Below are positions 57,216-64,000 of a stretch of DNA of 64,000 nucleotides, in pieces. The translations under genes were made by a program, and so were the position numbers. The notes below the pieces were generated by a model. That model saw only the letters and a list, made by a program, of their open reading frames with translations, did not search any database and was not told the DNA's origin. Each line of letters starts with the position of its first letter. Position 1 is the first letter of the stretch. Origin of the DNA: Liolophura sinensis (taxonomy: Eukaryota; Mollusca; Polyplacophora; Chitonida; Chitonidae). The DNA is taken from contig NC_088301.1 of assembly GCF_032854445.1 (NCBI RefSeq), forward strand, positions 37,063,187 to 37,127,186, in the 5' to 3' direction.

Positions 57216-57722
57216 ACCTATTTCCGGACCGTCTATAATTATACACTGGCGGATATATAGGCTATTCATGTGCACTGGCACAGGATTTTGTATAGGTATA
57301 GGTTTTGTATAAATATTTACTTATTTATTTCATTGCTGTTAAACGCCATACTCAAGAATGTTTCTCCTATACACGATGGTATGCGGTCAGATTTATGGGT
57401 GGAGGAAACCAGAGTGCCCCGAGGTGAAGCACTGACCTTTGTTTGGCAAGCATGCGATACTGCCGATGTAGCGCTAACCCATTATCATTCGTTTGAAAGG
57501 AGGGCGATATGTAGGCCTAAGTGGTCATCGACGAACAAAATCAAGATTTGCAGAAAATTAAAGCGGATGAAATTTTAGAAACAAATGGTGAAAGGAAAAA
57601 ATATGCAGTTTATCTCGGCTCCGTACCGAATTTTGGTGGCCATGCAGAAATTGCTTTTAAAACGTTTCTCTGACGATGTGCTAGCAAGCTATACCTATTT
57701 CCGGACCGTCTATAATTATACA
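57216..57722. repeat. 30-bp perfect direct repeats bracketing a SINE
   Basis: Identical 30-mers occupy 57216-57245 and 57693-57722 (both begin acctatttccggaccgtcta). A SINE of the 25495 family lies between them at about 57310-57450 (tgctgttaaacgccatactc; gggtggaggaaaccagagtg). Confidence 0.75.
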
Positions 57723-58149
57723 AACGGGAGCCTTGCCTATATTTAGGTCCTAGAAGGGTACATAGTTTTGTAGCTTTAAAATCCCACCATTATTTGTCGT
57801 TCGGTCGGAAGGATAATACATCTCGGTTTCGTATAAAAAAAATTAGAAACCAAAAACCTATTACAGCGCGTCTCCGACTATCCGCTGCAGCGCCGCATCT
57901 CAGAAATGTAAGATGTGCGAAAATCGAAATCTGGAAAACCCGAAGGTGCCAGCCGAAAATCCAAAAAGTGGTGGAGTGAAGTTTACTTCGCGTTTTAGGC
58001 GAAGACCCGAATGTGCGCATGTTGAAAACCCGAAAATATAAGGCGAAATTCCGAAAATGCATTGTAGCCTATATGTAATGAAACTTAAAAATAAAACAGA
58101 CTGATGATTATTTCTTATCAAAATAAGAATCCCGTCACTCCAAACATTT
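57723..58149. other. No gene; short repeated motif
   Basis: The motif aaaacccgaa/ccgaaaat recurs several times at 57930-58060, suggesting an unclassified repeat. The overlapping open frames at 57790-58121 are by-products. Confidence 0.4.
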
Positions 58150-58700
58150 GAAAATTTTGATTGTTCTAAATTTACTTCAGGTATTTATAGTTGTCATTAT
58201 AATTCGTCAGGTTTTACTTACGATCAACGTTAAGGCATGACTGGTATTCTTAATATTCTGAAAAAATGATTTTCGGAATCTGCTTGTGAGGGGTTCGAAG
58301 TATAGACATCATTTTTCCGATGATGTAAGTCTAAGAAGTATAGGCAAAACGAAAGTAGACACATCAGTATTTTCACACTCAGAAGGAACTATTTAAAAAC
58401 ATCTATTCTTTCTTAAAGAAAGGAATTTTATGCCATAACAAAGATATGGCGATGGCTCTGCTTCAGAAATTGTGTCTAATACACTTAACCTGAGGCTTTG
58501 TACCGATCGTGCTGAATTAGATCGCCACGCTGAATATATGAACAGTTGAAATCAAAGCTCAGCTGAGATACATATTTTGATAAAGTAGGACAACGTATCA
58601 AGTATAGCTTGTTATACACGATTATTTTGGATACTGATTTAATTTGTTCACCTATAGACATTCCTTGCGTAGAAAGTTTTGACTAGTTTTGTTTTTGCAT
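58150..58700 (+). mobile_element. Internally deleted RT-element copy
   Basis: An N-terminal scrap with the Cys/His region (FTYDQ, then NDFRNLLVRGSKYR, about 58160-58310) is followed at 58376 by a scrap of the region before the RT core (EELFKNIYSFLKERNF). Then comes the 3' UTR (58440-58700: aatacacttaacctgaggct; atcaaagctcagctgagata). The RT catalytic domain is gone. Confidence 0.6.
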
Positions 58701-59605
58701 GGATCAGGCTGATTTAACTCCTAGATTCGAATATATAATGTGTTTATCTTATGAAGCTGTAAGCAAATAGCTGGGCCGCAGGTCTGTCTGTATTTGTACA
58801 TGGCTATAGAAGTATATATAGAATGCAAGTATACATGTTTTCCCCAAAATTAACTGTACAGGTTTATGAGCCTTTTTTCTATTAGTTCACGATGTTAATA
58901 AAGACCCAAGCTGTGATTGCTAAAATATTTTCATTGGCCTATGACATCTTGTTCCAGATTAGGTATGGGTCTGATAACGATTGGCCGAACAAAACGGTAA
59001 CTGAATTACTACACGTATAAATAGGTTCACAACCCCAATACATCTTTTGTGTTTCAGTTCTGGTCAAAGTCTGTGTGGTTTTAAAGTATTTGGCAAAGAT
59101 TAATTCGGTTGTCTCTATTTGGCCACGACCAAGCTTTATCTCTGTGGCAGTGATTGAAGTAAAGATAGGGCAAGGAACATGCGTTGCTCCCCATGGTTAC
59201 TGCGCCCTCCCCCCACTAAATGGACCGTATACCGTTTGTCAGGCCATATCGGTCTACATATTAAGATGCGGACGTATATCTGACACTTAGGCATATGGTA
59301 CAAGAAAACCAGGCCGCTATCGGCTGTCAGTGGGAGCCTGGCGTGGACAATACGAGAGTAAGGATGTGTTGACACCAAATCCGGGCAGAGTCCAAGGGGT
59401 CAGCACGCGACGATCCAGGGTCAGGGCAAGGAACCCATGAGATTTCCTCGGACCACTCCCCATCTTATCAGTTGGTCAAAGCCCTCGCACTGCACTGCGA
59501 CTCGCATATCTATGTTTGTTGTCGTTCTCAGAAGGAGCAGAGCTCATTTGTCATCTTGAATAGAGGGCTCTGAAGAACTTGGACAAAACCTTTCGTCGTT
59601 TCAAC
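58701..59605 (+). promoter_or_regulatory. Candidate promoter and 5' UTR of a secreted-protein gene
   Basis: TATAAATA at 59017-59024, then GC-richer sequence up to the signal-peptide exon at 59606. No other coding feature is recognised. The first 300 bases hold nothing that I can assign. Confidence 0.3.
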
Positions 59606-59669
59606 ATGGTGAAGGGTGTCACGCTTTGCGGTGTGGCCGCATTGTTGTGGACTCTAAGTCTTGTGTCAG
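59606..59669 (+). CDS. First coding exon of a secreted protein (signal peptide)
   Basis: The ATG at 59606 (context caacatgg) encodes 21 residues that form a full signal peptide (KGVTLCGVAALLWTLSLVS), then a donor cag|gtaacc. The exon ends in phase 1, the usual phase for signal-peptide exons. No later exon with the matching phase was found inside the window, so the mature protein is unknown. It need not belong to the exons at 62904-63855. Confidence 0.5.
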
Positions 59670-62600
59670 GTAACCATTAACACTATGTTACATACAGATA
59701 TATACATGTAGATTCACTGCATGATCAATTCCTTTTACAGCTCCGTGTCAAAGAAGTTGCTGCGTGTAGCCAGATATTCTGTCTATTTGACGCCAGCGGT
59801 ACAGATCGCGACACCACCATGTCTCTGTGCACGATGATCATGTTACATACATCGGTACTTAGACTGGCATTGAACTAAAATTCGGTCAATGATGAGTATA
59901 CCCATCTCTAGACTTCCCAATACTATATCAGGTTCTGTATGAATTCTAGAGCAAATACCGTATCTTTAATTGATACACAAATACTGATGGCATGGTATTG
60001 TTATATAAATTGTCAAACACAATTATATGGATGCTTTTGAAGAATTTCAAAATACTTCAAGCTATTATGTATGTTTGTCGTATGAATGCATGGAATAACG
60101 TCTTACCCATATTATTTCCTGGAAGGAAAATTTGCGTTTTAATGGGAAATGTTTTGGACGCGCTATCAGAATTCACCTAATCCTTGGATCGTGATTTTAT
60201 TGTTTATATCCAAAATAGTTAATATAAGTATATTCGCACGTGCTTCCCAAAATCCCCAAAAGTTAGAGAAACTATAGAATGTGCATAATCATATGGTTTT
60301 TTTTCACCATAATCAATCTTACAATGTTCCCAAATAGCCATTTGACAGCTGATGTTCTTGTCATAGCTTGCAAAATGGATAAATGATGGCAGAGATATGA
60401 AGAACATAATGATTTAATAAAGGTAAAATGAAAGCAAATGTGAAATAACATTATGATGAGAACAATGAAACAATAATATCCCTTAAATGCAATATTATTA
60501 GCGTGGCAGTATAAGTTATCACACTGTAAAGAGAATTACCGTACATTTATATCTTAACGGTATTTGTTTTATTATTATCATCTTTTTTTCCGACTATAAC
60601 ATAAAAATGGTAAACTTAAGTTTTACGAAAAAAATGACACATAAACTGTTTATACATATACAGGCAACTAGTAAAATTTGTCATCATATTACATGTATTT
60701 GACTTTCAAGGAAACGCTTTCACTTCGACTATATTCGGGCTTTGCGATTTGTATCCTTATTTCCTCCGGTGTTTAGTAAGGTACCTTCCCATCTGTATTG
60801 TACAATTGTAAATAGCTGATATGTAAAGTGTTCGATATCGGAAAATACACCATTATTTAAACTGTTCAGGTCCTTATTATGTGAGAATGCATGCCTGTGC
60901 TAACTCTTGTTCTACAGGATATTGGAGAAACCCTAAAAAAAAGATGCTCTTGTCAGACTGTGTTACAAGTGCATACATCGGAAATTTATAACATGCATTA
61001 TAACATCTGAATCGTTAATCGAAGTGCTGGTTACTGACGTGCTCTATATCGGTTTCTGTTATGTACTCTTATTGCTGACATTCTTCCTGGAAGAAAACTA
61101 TTTTGAGCAGTGTTTTAAACATCTGTATAAATAAACAAAAAGATGTTCAAAACTTAAACATAACAAATATATCGTATTATATTAAAGATATCGTGCGCAT
61201 AACTGTGCATTTCTGTTGGTCAGTTAGATCGTGCATGCGTAACACGTTATTTAAAAAGACATACGCAAAAATTTTACTAGTCATTTATTCTTTTCTTTTC
61301 CTTATATTTCAAATATTTTGACCATGCCCATTTCAAGGCCCCGTAATAAGGTTGCTGCTTCCAAAAGTTGTAGATGTAAACGTACATTTGATACAATATT
61401 TGATGGCATTTAATCCTTCATGCACATGCTCTCGTGTTTATTCTATACAAACCACATGGCAACAGCATTTCACTGAATTTGATTCAGATAAGGTATCAAG
61501 GTACATAATTTTTCTCGTAATTTAAATTCCGTTGTATTTATAGCATTATAACAGAAACAACATCTTCTTCGGAACAAAGTACAGTAACCTATATAGGCTA
61601 CATTTATTTAATGAGATAATATGCTTAATGAAAGTGGACTGGCCTCTGTATAGAGGTAGGACCACCGTACATTAAAAAGGCTATAGGTAACGGAGAATTT
61701 TTTACCAAAAAATCCATATTTGCCATTTTGCATTTTACTAAGAACAAACATATCATAGAATTGCCATTCAGTAAATATCAGACTCATACCTGTACTATTT
61801 ATAGTGTTAAAATGAAGTAATGTAGGAACTTTGTTACCGATATTGAACGGTAACATATGCACAAACGAGGCTGATATTTCGTGAAAGGTACAACTGCGCC
61901 ATATTTGTGTTATTCTAAAATAATAGCCAAAATGGAATTTGATTTGCACTGGTCGATTTGTAATATAAGCACAGACATACTAAATCAGTGGATGTCCTGG
62001 AGGTAGACCTGAAATTCGCTTTCATATTTTGATTGACATCAATTCGCCAGTAACCTATAGTCTTTATCAAAGCACAAAGAAAGTCAGTCTATTAAAAGTA
62101 GACCAGTCATCCGGTTTGTGCATATGTATTGATGGTATATCGCACCATTCTTTGACATGGTATTTAATGGGAGTGCGCTCTATTAAGGGTTTATGGTCTA
62201 GAAAAATGTACCAGTGTGCAGAAAAGTACGCGTGTTGAAACGAGTTAAAAGGAGCGGGTTTGATCAATTTATTAACAGTAACTTAATGACTTAAGGTATA
62301 TTTTTGAACTACGACTATAACCGCCAATGTCAACTATATAATTCTACATAATTATGTATTTATCTCCACCACATGACGATATTTTGTTCTCCACAAATGT
62401 TTTGAAAAAGAAAATCTTATATCCCGATAGATTGAAACGACAACAACAACCCAGTAATACTGCAACCAATACAACCGGTTTGAGTTGTATGGAGGTAGAA
62501 TAGAAGGAGGCACAACTATAAGGCTTCAAAGTGTTCAATGTACGTTACCGACACCTTGGGGGCAAATCTGTGTTGCGACAGGAGATTAGAGCTGTCTGGC

Positions 62601-62903
62601 TCGGTCAGGCCTAGGCGCAAGCACTCTCGCGAAGTTGTCGCAGGCCAACAGCCAGGACACGTTTTGATAACGTTGATAGTTTTTAGTGCAAATTAAAATG
62701 AATAAATGTTTTGAACATTGAAGCCTCTGTATATTGGTGAATATGCAGAGACAAAGAAAGCACATGCTGGCGTCTTGATCTTGGAATCAAACCAGCAAAG
62801 CAGAAAATACATGTAGCATACATATGTAATATTAAAGTTTCTATGAAAATCATGTGAGTTGTTCATGGCTCTTTAATCAGCGTCCTTTATGCCTTCTATG
62901 TAG
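59670..62903. other. No gene supported
   Basis: Probably intronic or intergenic. A GC-richer patch at 62540-62665 might be the promoter or first exon of the gene that follows. Confidence 0.35.
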
Positions 62904-63855
62904 TAAGAAACAAAATCTCCAGACGTTGCAGGGTCTGTATGGCAGCAGTGGCCATGTAAGCCTTGATGGCTATAATAAATCTGTTCTAAAGCGAGTAGTG
63001 ACATATTGTGGCAGTGCTTGGAGTGCAGAAATCAGATCTTCAGGTTGGTGTCTTTTATTTGCACGAGACTTGTTTGATAGCATTGAGAATCGGCTTGGAT
63101 CTTCGGTGAGTATGAAATTAACACTGTAAGCGTTGAGACTCAAGCAATGCTATGCGAATATAACAAAAAGAGTTGGAGTCTTGCAGGCTATTAACTTCCC
63201 GCTACTGAGTCACTCACTGACTCAACAGCCACTTTAAAAGCCAGTGCAAATTAATCATCATATCTTGTGCAGATAATTTTAGGACCTGTGACATAAATAC
63301 CACGGTCACAGATGAGGTAATAGTTATATTTATTTGTTTGGACAGATGTTGGTGCTAAATCTATATCCAGGCCAAGCAGGTGCAAAAAGCATGGTAATGT
63401 ATATCCACATTTCCTTTGCAGTAATTTCTAAATAATTTCCTTTATTAAAAGAGACGGGTTTCTTAAGACGACAGATATGATATCAGTCAGTGTCTTCATT
63501 TTCTTGCTCATAGTACCATAATCAGGGTTTCCATTTATCCTAAAAACCCAGAATACAGAATAGTACTGAATAAACAAGCCAGTAATGAATTGTGGTAAAA
63601 AGACATGAATTATTAAATTTTAGGAATAAGTATTTCTCATGACTTTTCTATGAACGTCCTCTTGTGCATGTGTATGTACTAAGGGTAATATAATGACTTT
63701 CATCGTATTAGAGGTCATCAGTGCATTTTTATTTGTTTATTATTTCAGTCAGATTGTGTGATATCTGAACTACAGGCGCTTAACAGTGCATTAAAGGTCT
63801 TAAGATATAAATCACTTCATTTTGCTATAAATACATGTAGAAGTCATGAATATAG
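62904..63855 (+). CDS. Three exons of an unrecognised multi-exon gene (partial)
   Basis: Exon a (acceptor after ctatgtag at 62903, or after aatcag at 62880; donor TCG|gtgagt at 63105), exon b 63346-63393 (16 codons) and exon c 63749-63855 (donor AG|gtaatg) join without a frame break, phases 0 and 0. The translated pieces are hydrophilic and helical, for example YGSSGHVSLDGYNKSVLKRV, WCLLFARDLFDSIENRLGSS and SELQALNSALKVLRYKSLHF. That suits an alpha-solenoid (HEAT/ARM-like) protein, but I do not recognise the family. Both ends of the gene are missing: no start is visible on the left and the right side leaves the window in phase 2. Confidence 0.6.
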
Positions 63856-64000
63856 GTAATGAATTATTACTAGATTTGGTCATGAAAATTCAGAAGCTGT
63901 CATGTATTTTTCTTTCAATATACCACTGGCCACCCAGCTTAGTGATTCGAAGTTTGTTAAAAATATCCACAAACTAATATTGTATTGTTAGTCTTCATTT

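Overview
The window is eukaryotic nuclear DNA: AT-rich, intron-bearing and packed with transposons. The host is probably a marine lophotrochozoan, most likely a mollusc and perhaps a bivalve. The basis is short interspersed repeats of a type I associate with mollusc genomes (near 2.1, 18.7, 25.5, 39.7, 44.1, 46.1, 49.3 and 57.3 kb), plus the transposon families present. That placement rests on memory of repeat families, not on a search. A run of exactly 200 N (7880-8079) is an assembly gap.

Layout. 0-8 kb: a decayed pogo/Tigger-like DNA transposon (about 2961-5803) between repeat fragments. 8.08-18.04 kb: a GC-rich virus-like gene island interleaved with a Penelope-related reverse-transcriptase (RT) element. 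On the minus strand lie a candidate capsid pseudogene (12606-13840), a small packaging-ATPase pseudogene (12012-12595), a 51-residue membrane protein, and three small genes chained by ATGA-type overlaps. The last of these is cut by an RT element (8695-11219). The frame resumes on the far side of that insertion, where two more small minus-strand ORFs run toward the N gap. Divergent on the plus strand is a coiled-coil/membrane protein (about 13880-14949), followed closely by a second RT copy (about 15080-18033). Both RT copies carry an inverted piece of their own 3' end at the same breakpoint. I see no DNA polymerase B, retroviral-type integrase or protease.

18-34 kb: a broken hAT/ZMYM-type transposase (18384-20700), an RT 3' end (21650-22447), a LINE RT fragment (22899-23331) and several eroded RT-element copies. 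34-64 kb is calmer and holds the host genes: a complete four-exon Reeler-domain gene (44529-46912, 212 aa), a complete three-exon ACOT13/THEM2 thioesterase gene (53259-56308, 143 aa), a signal-peptide first exon (59606-59669) and three linked exons of an unrecognised gene that leaves the window at the right edge (62904-63855).

Two host genes are intact and well supported by splice phase. The virus-like and transposon ORFs are mostly broken, so the island reads as a fossil. The main result is the reconstruction that 8.08-8.69 kb and 11.22-14.95 kb are two halves of one virus-like element split by a retroelement with a short target duplication.
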